A stretch of DNA of 32,841 nucleotides from SAR116 cluster bacterium AG-447-C21 (GCA_003212315.1 QCQB01000025.1:1-32841), one strand, 5' to 3'; positions 24,921 through 32,841 are shown, counted from the stretch's first letter. Notes: generated by a model not told the origin, from the letters alone. Program-made: numbers and translations.

Positions 24921-24996
24921 AGAGTGCCACAATTGACGGCAAGGCAGGAGATGTGGAAAATACGAATAATACCTTATTTAATTTGGGGAGGGAAAA

Positions 24997-25779
24997 ATGA
25001 ATTTTGTTTCATCAAGCGCTCAGGCTCAGGGCTATACGGAAGAACAATGGAATGCCAGAGTTGACCTCGCGGCTGCCCATCGATGCGCTGTTATGCACGA
25101 TCTCCACGAGGGCATTTTTAATCATCTAACGCTTCGCGTCCCAGGACATAAAGATCGTTATTACCAGATCCCTTTTGGTACGCATTGGTCAGAAGTAACT
25201 GCAAGTTGCTTCATGGAAGTAGATTACGACGGCGAAGTCGTAGCTGGGGAGGGTATTGTGGAACGCTCAGCTTATTGCATCCATGCGCCAATGCATAAAA
25301 CGATGGATCATGCCGCTGCAGTTTTTCATACACACATGCCCTATGCGAGCGCCCTTACTCGCCTAGAAGACCAGAAAATCCAACCTATTGGACAAACCGA
25401 GCTTGGAACGATGATGAAAACTGGTTATGACGACTCCTATGACGGACCAGGACTTGATCCAGCTGAAGGGGCCCGACTTGCCAAAGCCTGTGGGAAAAAT
25501 ACCGTCATGCTCATGGCCAACCATGGAGCACTTACACTGGGGAGAAATGTTGCAGAGGCTTATGATCGACTTTATTATTTAGAGCGGGTGGCTCAAGTAC
25601 AACTATATGCAATGTGGACAGGAAGGCCGCTGCGCGAACTTCCAGCTCCCATAGTTGAAAAAACCTATAACACCTATCGCGGTTCCGCCATGAAATATGG
25701 GGGACGGTCAAACGCCGAATGGCATTTTGATGCTTTAAAGAGAATTTTGGACCGCAAAGAACCGGACTACGCACACTAA
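24997..25779 (+). CDS. Class II aldolase/adducin-family protein
   Basis: FucA/RhaD/adducin-fold zinc enzyme of 260 residues. The likely zinc ligands are H111 and H113 in VFHTHMPYASAL and H176 in MANHGALTLG, with H96 in CIHAPMH upstream. IGQTELG is the usual active-site neighbour. Family members cleave sugar phosphates, decarboxylate or epimerise; the substrate here is unknown. A strong GGGGAGGG lies four to five bases before ATG 24997. It is preceded by a probable terminator, so it may have its own promoter in the 100-base gap. A 10-bp hairpin follows it. Confidence 0.87.
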   Translation: MNFVSSSAQAQGYTEEQWNARVDLAAAHRCAVMHDLHEGIFNHLTLRVPGHKDRYYQIPFGTHWSEVTASCFMEVDYDGEVVAGEGIVERSAYCIHAPMHKTMDHAAAVFHTHMPYASALTRLEDQKIQPIGQTELGTMMKTGYDDSYDGPGLDPAEGARLAKACGKNTVMLMANHGALTLGRNVAEAYDRLYYLERVAQVQLYAMWTGRPLRELPAPIVEKTYNTYRGSAMKYGGRSNAEWHFDALKRILDRKEPDYAH

Positions 25780-25788
25780 AATTGAACT

Positions 25789-25824
25789 CTCGCTGCCACC
25801 TTCTAAAAAAGGAATGGCAGCGAG
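25789..25824. terminator. Bidirectional terminator hairpin between convergent genes
   Basis: CTCGCTGCCA (25789-25798) and TGGCAGCGAG (25815-25824) are perfect 10-bp GC-rich arms around a 16-base A-rich loop. It lies between the convergent class II aldolase and CoA-transferase genes. In the minus direction AATTTTAG follows; in the plus direction the T-run (ATTTTTT) is about 20 bases further on. The perfect stem and the location make a terminator likely in both directions. Confidence 0.6.
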
Positions 25825-25840
25825 CGTCATGCATTGTTCT

Positions 25841-27052
25841 CTAATTTTTTGTTGTGAAGGTAATCGCTGCGCCAGATTTAAATAGCGCATCAACCTCAGA
25901 CTTGGTGTAACCAACCTCAATCAATACCTCTTTAGTGTTTCCACCCAGCCGCGGAGCGTCCAAGCTTTCCTGCCGTCCACCGCCAGTGAATGTGTTTGCA
26001 ACCCGAGTTTTTCTGATTGGACCTTCAGTTGGATGAACTTCATGTGAAAAAAAGTCCACATCTTCCAAATGGGGGTCTTCGATTAAATCCTCTATGGTAT
26101 TATATCGCTGACATGGAACATCGACTTTTTCAAAAATATCTAACCATTCGCTCGTAGTTTTTAAACTCAGTCCTTCTATACGAATTTGAAAATACTCTTC
26201 TGCATATTTGGTCCGCGCTGCAGCACTACTGAAGCGCGGATCCGCCTTCAATTCAGGTCGTCTAATAGCATCAAAAAAAGCAAACGCTTGAGCATCTGTG
26301 TTAGGCGCCACAGTAATGAAACCATCTTTAGTTGGTAGAGGACGATAATGCGGACTCAGAAGCCGACCATCCCCAGTAGGACCTACTGGGGGATCAAAGG
26401 TCGCGGCCCCCATATGTTCTGAGGTAACAAAGGAAGCCATGTTTTCGAACATAGGAACTTCAATCGCTTCTCCCACACCTGTTTTTTCCCGACGGAAAAG
26501 AGCAAAACCAATAGCCTGAGCTGCAATTAAACCCGTTGTATGATCCGTCATTACCATAGGGACAAACCTTGGCTCTCCGGTGGCGCGATGCAATGTTGCA
26601 GCCACACCAGAAACACTCTGTATGATTGGATCGTATGCGGGCCTGTTATAATATCTTCCACCTTTTCCAAATCCAACAATAGAACAATAAATTAATCTGG
26701 GATTATCCGCAGATAGAGCCTCATAGTCTAAACCGGCTCTCATTAGGCCTTGAGGTCTGACGTTAGAGACAAACACATCTGCGGTCTGAATTAATTTCTT
26801 TAGGGCCCGTAACCCCTCTTTTTTTTTGATATCTAGGCAAACAGACCGCTTGTTTCTGTTGAAATTTAAGAATTTTCCAGACATCCCCGCATTGCGACTA
26901 CCCTGTGCCATGGTTCGAAGAAGATCCCCAGAAGGGGATTCTACTTTTATTACATCGGCACCATAATCCCCAAGCGTTCGCGCACAAATTGGCCCAACCA
27001 CAACGGTTGTTTGATCAATTACGCGAACTCCGTCCAAGGGACCCATTGTCAT
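25841..27052 (-). CDS. Class III CoA-transferase (CaiB/BaiF family), copy 1
   Basis: Intertwined-dimer CoA-transferase of 403 residues. Typical elements are VRVIDQTTVVVGP near the N-terminus, GADVIKVESPSGD, the R-rich NKRSVCLDI, and the catalytic Asp170 in MTDHTTG that forms the acyl-anhydride. It moves CoA between two carboxylic acids. The start ATG overlaps the stop of the hydratase gene by four bases (ATGA), showing tight coupling. A fixed hydratase/CoA-transferase pair is found for mesaconyl-CoA chemistry (Mct plus Meh in the 3-hydroxypropionate bicycle), so an unsaturated or hydroxy C5 diacid is a reasonable guess, but family level only. Confidence 0.9.
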   Translation of the reverse strand: MTMGPLDGVRVIDQTTVVVGPICARTLGDYGADVIKVESPSGDLLRTMAQGSRNAGMSGKFLNFNRNKRSVCLDIKKKEGLRALKKLIQTADVFVSNVRPQGLMRAGLDYEALSADNPRLIYCSIVGFGKGGRYYNRPAYDPIIQSVSGVAATLHRATGEPRFVPMVMTDHTTGLIAAQAIGFALFRREKTGVGEAIEVPMFENMASFVTSEHMGAATFDPPVGPTGDGRLLSPHYRPLPTKDGFITVAPNTDAQAFAFFDAIRRPELKADPRFSSAAARTKYAEEYFQIRIEGLSLKTTSEWLDIFEKVDVPCQRYNTIEDLIEDPHLEDVDFFSHEVHPTEGPIRKTRVANTFTGGGRQESLDAPRLGGNTKEVLIEVGYTKSEVDALFKSGAAITFTTKN

Positions 27053-27924
27053 TCTTCAAAACCTAAATCCATCAATCCGCACTGGGCGCCATCTTTATCG
27101 GAAACCCAACACTTCATTGATCCACTAATAAGTTTCGAACCACAAAAATTCACTGTATCACCTACATGAATAGGACGCGTGAGCCGCACATTAAAATTCA
27201 ACAATTTCTTTGCAGTCCGCTTCAACGCAGCACCTGAAAGCAGTGTCATCGTTAAACCTCCATTTTGTACAGTCGCAGGATATCCCTCTTCATCCCGCGA
27301 ATAATCAGCGTCATAATGAATTCGATGTGCATTCCATGTCACCGCAGAATATCTAAAAACAAGGGCTTCAGTTAGGGTGATAGTATCGGACCAATCTGCA
27401 TCAGCGGGAGCTGGAACAGGCGGTGTCACCTTACTTTTTTCACCGGGCGCTGGCATTTCTCTATAAATTGCATCTGTTTCATCGGTGGCAATCACCTTTC
27501 CTTCTGTTTCAATTACATCGCGTAGTGTCAAAATAGCAATTCGTCCTGTGCGGGCTATCTTTGGAGTTATCGCAACAACCTCAGTAGTTCTGGTGGCGGG
27601 AACCCCTGCCTTTAAAGTTCCCATTATTTCTACTCGTCTTCCCGCTCCCATGCGACGCGGTAAGGGGATTGGCGGTAGAACGACACCTGGATTAGGATGA
27701 CCATCGGGTCCTATATCTGATTGACGTGTGATATTAGGAAAAAACATACCAAACCAATGTGGTGGCAATAGATCACCTTTCTTTATTTTATTAGGGTCCT
27801 CATCCAGCATCCCGGCTATGCGTCGAACCATTGACATTCCTATCTCATCTTCGACCACACTTTTACTGCCAACATAATTACTGAGTGCCTCTACTGAATT
27901 TATAAATTCCTGATCACTTTGCAT
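27049..27924 (-). CDS. HTD2/COG3777-type MaoC hydratase (mesaconyl-C4-CoA hydratase-like)
   Basis: Acyl-CoA hydratase of about 291 residues with two hot-dog domains. The N-terminal FAS1-like half contains LLPPHWFGMFFPNI and GPDGHPNPGVVLPP. The C-terminal catalytic half holds FRYSAVTWNAHRIHYD, the HTD2-type version of the (R)-hydratase motif. Homologues with this architecture include mesaconyl-C4-CoA hydratase. GGAG lies six bases before ATG 27924, so this start is chosen over ATG 27936. First gene of a two-gene operon overlapping the CoA-transferase by ATGA, divergent from the second CoA-transferase operon across 170 bases. Another enoyl-CoA is possible. Confidence 0.83.
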   Translation of the reverse strand: MQSDQEFINSVEALSNYVGSKSVVEDEIGMSMVRRIAGMLDEDPNKIKKGDLLPPHWFGMFFPNITRQSDIGPDGHPNPGVVLPPIPLPRRMGAGRRVEIMGTLKAGVPATRTTEVVAITPKIARTGRIAILTLRDVIETEGKVIATDETDAIYREMPAPGEKSKVTPPVPAPADADWSDTITLTEALVFRYSAVTWNAHRIHYDADYSRDEEGYPATVQNGGLTMTLLSGAALKRTAKKLLNFNVRLTRPIHVGDTVNFCGSKLISGSMKCWVSDKDGAQCGLMDLGFEE

Positions 27925-28094
27925 AAAAATCTCCATTAAATTTTCTAATGCATATTAAATTTGTCTTGCCTTTAGTATCGCGATGCTGATCTGTGGCCTA
28001 TAAGTTTCAAAAGCATAATTAATTAGTCAACAACCAAGCCACCTGCCTGTATAAATTACTGATACATGAATGAATCATCAAGGAAACTTCCATA

Positions 28095-29303
28095 ATGACA
28101 AATACGCCAAAAGGACCTCTTCAAGGTGTTCGGGTCATAGATTTGACAACTGTAATGCTTGGGCCCTTTTGCACTCAAATATTAGGGGAAATGGGAGCTG
28201 AAATAATAAAAATTGAAACCCCAGAAGGCGATGTAAATCGATGGACAGGAGAGTCGCGATCTCCGGGTATGTCTACAGGACAGCTCATAAAAGGCCGCAA
28301 TAAACGGAGCATCATTCTGGATCTTAAAGTGAAGAAGGTGCGAAAAGTTTTCGAAAAATTGATCAAAACCGCAGACGTCTTTGTACACAATATTAGACCA
28401 AAGGCAGCAAAGCGTCTGGCGATCGACTATGAAACAATAGCTGAGCTCAACCATAACATTATTTATGCGTCTGCTACGGGATTTGGCGAAACCGGTCCCT
28501 TCGCGGATAAACCCGCCTATGATGATTTGATACAGGGCGCTTCGGGGATAGCAAGCCTATTTGGAAAAGTCACGGGGACACCTCGATACGTTCCAAGCGT
28601 CATGGCTGACAAAACTACTGGCTTATTCTTATCTAATTACATATCAATGGCATTATTCCATAGAGAACGCACTGGCGAAGGACAAAAACTTCATGTTCCA
28701 ATGTACGAATCTTTTGCCGCCTTTGTAGTTAGTGAACATATGCAAGGGCAAACATTTGTTCCGCCAACTGGCCCTGCTGGATATACAAGAATGCTCACTT
28801 CTCATCGAAAGCCATACGAAACTAAGGATGGTTTTATTTGTGTGGTGCCTTATACACAAAAGCATTGGGCTAATTTTTTAGCCCTTGTCGGACGAGCTGA
28901 CCTAATTAAAGATCCCAGATTTTCTAATCAAACCGAACGCACCAAAAATATTGATACTCTCTATGAAATCGTCTCAGACAACATGAAGAGCCGCTCTACA
29001 AATAATTGGATCATTGCCTTGTCCGATGCAGATATACCCGCCGGTCCCATGAATAGTCCAGAAGACCTTTTCGAATGTCCGCATTTGAAAGCCGTGGAGA
29101 TGTTTCCCGAGATAGAGCACCCTACAGAGGGCCGTATTAAGCATATTAAGGTTCCAGCGGCCTTCTCAAAAACGCCAGGTGGTTTATATCATCATTCTGA
29201 GAAACTCGGGGCTAGTACCAATACAGTTTTGAATGAGCTTGGGTTTTCCAGAACAGAAATTTGCGAGTTGGCAAACCTCGGCGCCATAACGCCAAAAAAA
29301 TAA
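28095..29303 (+). CDS. Class III CoA-transferase (CaiB/BaiF family), copy 2
   Basis: CoA-transferase of 402 residues, paralogous to the copy at 25841 and similar in length. It has GVRVIDLTTVMLGP, GAEIIKIETPEGD, NKRSIILDL and the catalytic Asp172 in MADKTTG. It likely activates the acid handled by the operon by transferring CoA from another acyl-CoA. AAGGAAAC lies nine bases before ATG 28095. First gene of a plus-strand operon with an F420-type oxidoreductase (39-base gap) and two acyl-CoA dehydrogenases. Having two CoA-transferases facing away from one promoter region suggests related substrates and joint control. Confidence 0.9.
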   Translation: MTNTPKGPLQGVRVIDLTTVMLGPFCTQILGEMGAEIIKIETPEGDVNRWTGESRSPGMSTGQLIKGRNKRSIILDLKVKKVRKVFEKLIKTADVFVHNIRPKAAKRLAIDYETIAELNHNIIYASATGFGETGPFADKPAYDDLIQGASGIASLFGKVTGTPRYVPSVMADKTTGLFLSNYISMALFHRERTGEGQKLHVPMYESFAAFVVSEHMQGQTFVPPTGPAGYTRMLTSHRKPYETKDGFICVVPYTQKHWANFLALVGRADLIKDPRFSNQTERTKNIDTLYEIVSDNMKSRSTNNWIIALSDADIPAGPMNSPEDLFECPHLKAVEMFPEIEHPTEGRIKHIKVPAAFSKTPGGLYHHSEKLGASTNTVLNELGFSRTEICELANLGAITPKK

Positions 29304-29342
29304 ATCTGTACTCAAGGATAATAGCTGATTGAGAATAAACAA

Positions 29343-30374
29343 ATGCATGTATATCGAAACATCACTGATACGACGTTAACAGATGTAAACAAGGTGGCAC
29401 CCCGACTAGAAAATATGGGGTACAACGGTTTACTGATGACAGAGTTGAAACACGATCCATTCCTTCCATTAGCTGTTGCGGCCACTTCAACCGAGACCGT
29501 CACATTAGCTACAGGCATTGCTATTTCATTCCTTAGAAGCCCTATGTCTATTGCTAACATAGCCTGGGACCTTAACGAGGCAACTTCTGGGCGTTTTACC
29601 TTGGGCCTTGGAACTCAGATACGTGCTCATAACGAGAAGCGATTCAGCGTTCCATGGTCACCCCCAGGACCGCGTATGCGTGAATATATACAGGCGCTTA
29701 AGGCTATCTGGCGTTGCTGGAAATATGACGAAAAACTCTCTTTTGAGGGAGAACATTATCGATTTACCTTAATGACGCCCGAGTTTGTTCCAGCAAGTTC
29801 TGGAATTGATTTACCACCAGTAACGCTAGCAGCTGTTGGCCCCGTGATGATAAAGACTGCAGCTGAAGTAGCGGACGGGATACGACTTCATGGATTTTGT
29901 ACAGCTAAATATTTTGAAGAAACTATAAACCCGAGAATAGAGTTGGGTCTGAAAGCTGCCGGGAAGAAGCGCAGAAACTTTGAGGTTTCTGGTGGTGGTT
30001 TTATCGCGACAGGATCTGACAACGAGGCTGTCGACAAAGCGACTGAGACCGTTAGATACCGAGTTGGTTTTTATGGCTCAACTCCTGCTTATTGGCCCGT
30101 ATTAGAGACGCATGGTTATGGCGACCTTGGCAGAAAGTTAAATGCTATGACTAAATCCGGGGAATGGGATAAACTCGCTGCACAGATTCCAGACGACTTG
30201 CTGGAATTGTTCTGTGCAATTGGCAGACACGATGAAATTGCAAAAAATATTCAACACCGATTTGGTAAGATGGCAGATGTAATCACCACTGGCTTAAATG
30301 AAGATTTTCCACCTGATTTGATACAGGATATACAGAAAATACAGGGATCGTTCGTTGGATTTAATACGGACTAG
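29343..30374 (+). CDS. F420-type LLM-class oxidoreductase (TIGR03617-like)
   Basis: Luciferase-like TIM barrel of 343 residues. NITDTTLTDVNKVAPRLE, YNGLLMTELKHDPFLPLA, IAISFLRSPMSIANIAWDLN, GRFTLGLGTQIRAHNEKRF and PVTLAAVGPVMIKTAAEVADG match the subgroup annotated as F420-dependent LLM oxidoreductases, mostly known from actinobacteria and some proteobacteria. Cofactor use is not proven by sequence; FMN is possible. Fifty bases separate it from the following acyl-CoA dehydrogenase. It likely reduces or oxidises an acyl-CoA or ketone intermediate in the same operon. The ribosome binding site before ATG 29343 is weak. Confidence 0.83.
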   Translation: MHVYRNITDTTLTDVNKVAPRLENMGYNGLLMTELKHDPFLPLAVAATSTETVTLATGIAISFLRSPMSIANIAWDLNEATSGRFTLGLGTQIRAHNEKRFSVPWSPPGPRMREYIQALKAIWRCWKYDEKLSFEGEHYRFTLMTPEFVPASSGIDLPPVTLAAVGPVMIKTAAEVADGIRLHGFCTAKYFEETINPRIELGLKAAGKKRRNFEVSGGGFIATGSDNEAVDKATETVRYRVGFYGSTPAYWPVLETHGYGDLGRKLNAMTKSGEWDKLAAQIPDDLLELFCAIGRHDEIAKNIQHRFGKMADVITTGLNEDFPPDLIQDIQKIQGSFVGFNTD

Positions 30375-30424
30375 TATATATAAAGAATAACTGCGTAAGT
30401 ATAATAAGGTTGGGATAATTTGAT

Positions 30425-31555
30425 ATGAAATTTAGCTTCACTGAGGAACAGGATGAATTCCGTTCAGTGCTAAGGCGTTTCCTCGAGGATAAATCTCCAT
30501 CTACTGAAGTACGTCGGTTGATGGCTACCGCTGATGGATGGGAGCGCGAACAATGGACCAAAATTAATTCAGAACTTGGATTGACCGCTGTTGCAATACC
30601 AGAAGCTTACGGTGGCCATGGTTTCGGTTTATCCGAGCAATGCATTGTATTGGAAGAAATGGGTCGCTCGCTCCTATGTGCCCCCTATTTTGGGTCCGCA
30701 GTACTAGCAGCAAGCGCAATCCTCTACGCGGGAACAGAAAAGCAAAAGAGCGAACTTCTTCCTGGGATAGCATCAGGCAGCACAGTAGCCACACTCGCTT
30801 TCACTGAGGAAAATGGATCGTGGGATAATTCGGGCCTGACTGCAATATTTGAGAAGAGTAACAACGAATATAGTATTACAGGAACCAAAAGTTTTGTATT
30901 GGATGGCACTACAGCCGATCTCATAATTGTACTTGCTAGAGCTCCAAACACCAAAAAGGATGAAGGTTTATCGCTATTTTCAGTTGATGGACAAGCTAGT
31001 GGGCTCAAGAAAGAGCTATTAGAGTCAGTAGATGAGACAAGAAAGCTCGCGCGAATTCATTTTGATCAAGTTCCTGCAAAACTCTTAGGGGTAGAAGGAA
31101 ATGCCGCCGTACCAATGAAAAAAACCATGACCCGTTCCATCATCTGTTTGGCTAATGAAATGGTTGGAGGCGCTGAACGTCTCCGCGAAGATGCTCTAGA
31201 ATATGTAAAAATGCGAATGCAATTTGGCCGATCCATAGCTAGCTTTCAGGTCACTAAGCATAAGGCTACCGACATGCTGGCGGATGTAGAACTCGCTAAA
31301 TCTGCGGCTTATTTTGCGGCGGCGGCTTTTGATGAGGAGGACGACGAAACGGAAGAGGCCGCATCCATTGCAAAGGCAGCTTCATCTGAAGCCTATATGC
31401 AAACGGCTATTCATTCTATTCAAATGCATGGAGGCATCGGTTTCACCTGGGATAATGACACGCATTTATGGTTTAAAAGAGCAAAAAGTTCTGAAGTGTT
31501 TCTTGGAGACCCGGCACACCACCACGAAAAAATGATGACTATTTGGGACACTTGA
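30425..31555 (+). CDS. Acyl-CoA dehydrogenase-like subunit lacking catalytic base (alpha)
   Basis: Acyl-CoA dehydrogenase-fold protein of 376 residues. N-terminal MKFSFTEEQDEFR and AIPEAYGGHGFG are typical, as is QMHGGIGFTWDNDTHLWFKRA near the end. The position where MCAD has its catalytic Glu (YEGT) reads FLGD, and no Glu stands at the alternative LCAD/IVD position either (TMTRSIICL). The GSD-type FAD loop is also altered (FTEENGSWD). It is therefore probably the non-catalytic partner in an alpha2beta2 pair with the next gene, as in the FadE/ChsE heteromers of steroid side-chain degradation. The stop is 11 bases before the partner's start. Confidence 0.88.
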   Translation: MKFSFTEEQDEFRSVLRRFLEDKSPSTEVRRLMATADGWEREQWTKINSELGLTAVAIPEAYGGHGFGLSEQCIVLEEMGRSLLCAPYFGSAVLAASAILYAGTEKQKSELLPGIASGSTVATLAFTEENGSWDNSGLTAIFEKSNNEYSITGTKSFVLDGTTADLIIVLARAPNTKKDEGLSLFSVDGQASGLKKELLESVDETRKLARIHFDQVPAKLLGVEGNAAVPMKKTMTRSIICLANEMVGGAERLREDALEYVKMRMQFGRSIASFQVTKHKATDMLADVELAKSAAYFAAAAFDEEDDETEEAASIAKAASSEAYMQTAIHSIQMHGGIGFTWDNDTHLWFKRAKSSEVFLGDPAHHHEKMMTIWDT

Positions 31556-31566
31556 TAGGAAAGAAA

Positions 31567-32823
31567 ATGACAGAATATACAGAAGGTTACGTACGCAAAG
31601 AAGCGCGAACATGGTTGGAGAACAATTGGGACCCAAATTTGGATCTTTTTGAATGGCGAAATAAATTAGCAGATTCGGGCTGGGGGTTGCCAAACTGGCC
31701 CTCTGATTGGTATGGGCGCGACCTACCTGTTGGTTTAGTACCAATTGTGGAGGAAGAATTTCAACGCATTGGTGCACTTCCCATCCCCAAGTCTGGGATC
31801 CGTATGTTAGCTGCAGCCACAATACTAAATCACGGCACTGAAATGCATAAAGAGAAGTTCCTAAGACGCATCGTGACCGGGGAAGATGTATGGTGCCAAC
31901 TTTTCAGCGAGCCAGGTAGTGGTTCCGATTTAGCAGGGGCAACCACAAAAGCTGTGATGGTAGGCAATAAATGGGTGGTTAATGGGCAAAAGGTATGGAC
32001 TACAAGTGCACATAAGGCGCATTGGGGTTTGCTCTTAGCACGAACGGATATGGATGCAACAAAACATGATGGGTTATCCTATTTCATTATTGATATGAAA
32101 CAACCTGGTGTTGAAACGCAGCCACTGAAGCAAATGAATGGGTACGCATCTTTTAACCAAGTTTTTCTAACAGATGCTGAAGTTCTCCCCGATTTTCAAG
32201 TTGCCGAGTTAGGAGATGGCTGGAAAGTCGCTACAACAACTTTAATGCATGAAAGAAGGGCTGCTGACTCCTTAAGAGCGTGGGGACAGGTTCCCGACAC
32301 TGATGGACCAATATACGATCAGGAGCGTGCCGAAGTTGAAACCACGATGGCGCCATACAAATGGTACCCTCAACGGGCTGGCCGGGTCGATCTTATAATG
32401 CAAAGAGCTAAAGAAACTGGCGCCATCAAGGATCCCGCCGTTCGCCAGGAAATCGCAAAACTAATGACATTACACAAGTCAGCAGAATGGACGGCACGAA
32501 GAGCCCGTTCTGCTCAAGAACAGGGAAAACCGCAAGGCCCGGAGGGATCATTAGGAAAACTAGCCGCTAGTAACGTTGCAAGAGCTGCGGCTAAAGTTCA
32601 CACAATGATTTCAGGCGCCGACTCGATGTTAAGTGGCGATGACAGTCCAGAAAATGGAACCGTAGCAGAAGTTTTAATTTCTTTCCCAGCTTCCTCAATC
32701 GCTGGTGGGACGGACGAAATTCAAAAAAATATCATATCAGAGCGAGTTCTGGATATGCCCAAGGAAACTCGTTTTGATGCGGGAAAACCATTTAAAGACA
32801 TACCAAGGAATACTATTTCGTAA
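31567..32823 (+). CDS. Acyl-CoA dehydrogenase, catalytic subunit (beta)
   Basis: Acyl-CoA dehydrogenase of 418 residues. LFSEPGSGSDLAGATTKA is the intact FAD/substrate loop (residues 112-129), KVWTTSAH follows, and AGGTDEIQKNIISERVL ends it. The MCAD-type Glu position is Gly, but Glu229 in LMHERRAAD stands at the LCAD/IVD-type base position. ATG 31567, with TAGGAAAG upstream, is the true start; the frame opens at TTG 31543 inside the previous gene. It carries a middle insertion (about 240-300) compared with small family members, like the larger FadE partner subunits. Its pair with the 30425 gene suggests a heterotetramer acting on a bulky or branched acyl-CoA. Confidence 0.92.
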   Translation: MTEYTEGYVRKEARTWLENNWDPNLDLFEWRNKLADSGWGLPNWPSDWYGRDLPVGLVPIVEEEFQRIGALPIPKSGIRMLAAATILNHGTEMHKEKFLRRIVTGEDVWCQLFSEPGSGSDLAGATTKAVMVGNKWVVNGQKVWTTSAHKAHWGLLLARTDMDATKHDGLSYFIIDMKQPGVETQPLKQMNGYASFNQVFLTDAEVLPDFQVAELGDGWKVATTTLMHERRAADSLRAWGQVPDTDGPIYDQERAEVETTMAPYKWYPQRAGRVDLIMQRAKETGAIKDPAVRQEIAKLMTLHKSAEWTARRARSAQEQGKPQGPEGSLGKLAASNVARAAAKVHTMISGADSMLSGDDSPENGTVAEVLISFPASSIAGGTDEIQKNIISERVLDMPKETRFDAGKPFKDIPRNTIS

Positions 32824-32841
32824 TAATAAATTAAGGGATAA

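Noticed and set aside
1-32841. CRISPR array, tRNA, rRNA, IS element or prophage
   Set aside because: Reading the intergenic spaces showed no regularly spaced repeats, no cloverleaf, and no transposase, integrase or phage gene.

Overview
The window reads as chromosome of an AT-rich, Gram-negative bacterium, most likely a free-living alphaproteobacterium, perhaps marine. This is inferred from the gene families, not from a marker gene: no rRNA, tRNA or ribosomal protein gene is present. Supporting genes are an OapA/LysM-type M23 endopeptidase, a DUF2333 membrane protein, and many acyl-CoA, CoA-transferase and luciferase-like flavoenzyme genes. I see no IS element, phage gene, CRISPR array, origin or attachment site. 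I also see no recognisable DNA-binding transcription factor in nearly 33 kb; the only nucleic-acid-binding protein is a cold-shock protein.

Layout. 1-487 is non-coding with one good hairpin. 488-4817 holds a peptidoglycan endopeptidase, a 3-hydroxyacyl-CoA dehydrogenase, an SDR and an ACMSD-like amidohydrolase. 4818-5739 is a long non-coding stretch leading to cspA. 6060-9479 (minus strand) is a four-gene operon: MFE-2-type SDR, MaoC hydratase, DUF35 OB-fold protein, SCP2-type thiolase. It has the make-up of a beta-oxidation/retro-aldol chain-shortening cassette. An acyl-CoA dehydrogenase (9653) diverges from it. 10816-14104 (minus) holds an FMN 2-hydroxyacid oxidase, an acetyl-CoA acetyltransferase and a 3-hydroxyisobutyrate-type dehydrogenase. 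14212-16672 (minus) holds DUF2333, a TVP38/TMEM64 membrane protein and a PPOX-type flavoprotein.

16811-18978 (plus) is a module with split TPP decarboxylase subunits resembling sulfopyruvate/phosphonopyruvate decarboxylase, followed by an Ldh2-family 2-hydroxyacid dehydrogenase. A single extra base in an A-run breaks the dehydrogenase gene. A good inverted repeat abuts a -10-like element upstream. 18994-21877 holds a Gfo/Idh/MocA oxidoreductase, a two-repeat ferredoxin-like-fold protein and an exported Sel1-repeat protein.

22055-25779 (plus) encodes a PrpF-type isomerase, a KDPG/KHG aldolase, a luciferase-like monooxygenase and a class II aldolase. 25841-27924 (minus) is a translationally coupled HTD2-type MaoC hydratase plus a class III CoA-transferase. 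Divergent from it, 28095-32823 (plus) is a four-gene operon: class III CoA-transferase, F420-type luciferase-like oxidoreductase and two acyl-CoA dehydrogenases. The first of the two dehydrogenases has lost its catalytic base, so the pair probably forms a hetero-oligomer.

Together the genes describe catabolism of carboxylic acids: CoA transfer, alpha/beta-dehydrogenation, hydration, hydroxyacyl oxidation, thiolytic or aldol cleavage, plus 2-hydroxy/2-oxo acid handling. The actual substrates cannot be read from the sequence. The most interesting points are the broken Ldh2 gene and its putative operator, the dead/active acyl-CoA dehydrogenase pair, the non-canonical thiolase with a degenerate DUF35 partner, the amidohydrolase with a replaced catalytic histidine, and the hydratase/CoA-transferase/PrpF neighbourhood, which may act on mesaconate- or itaconate-like C5 diacids.
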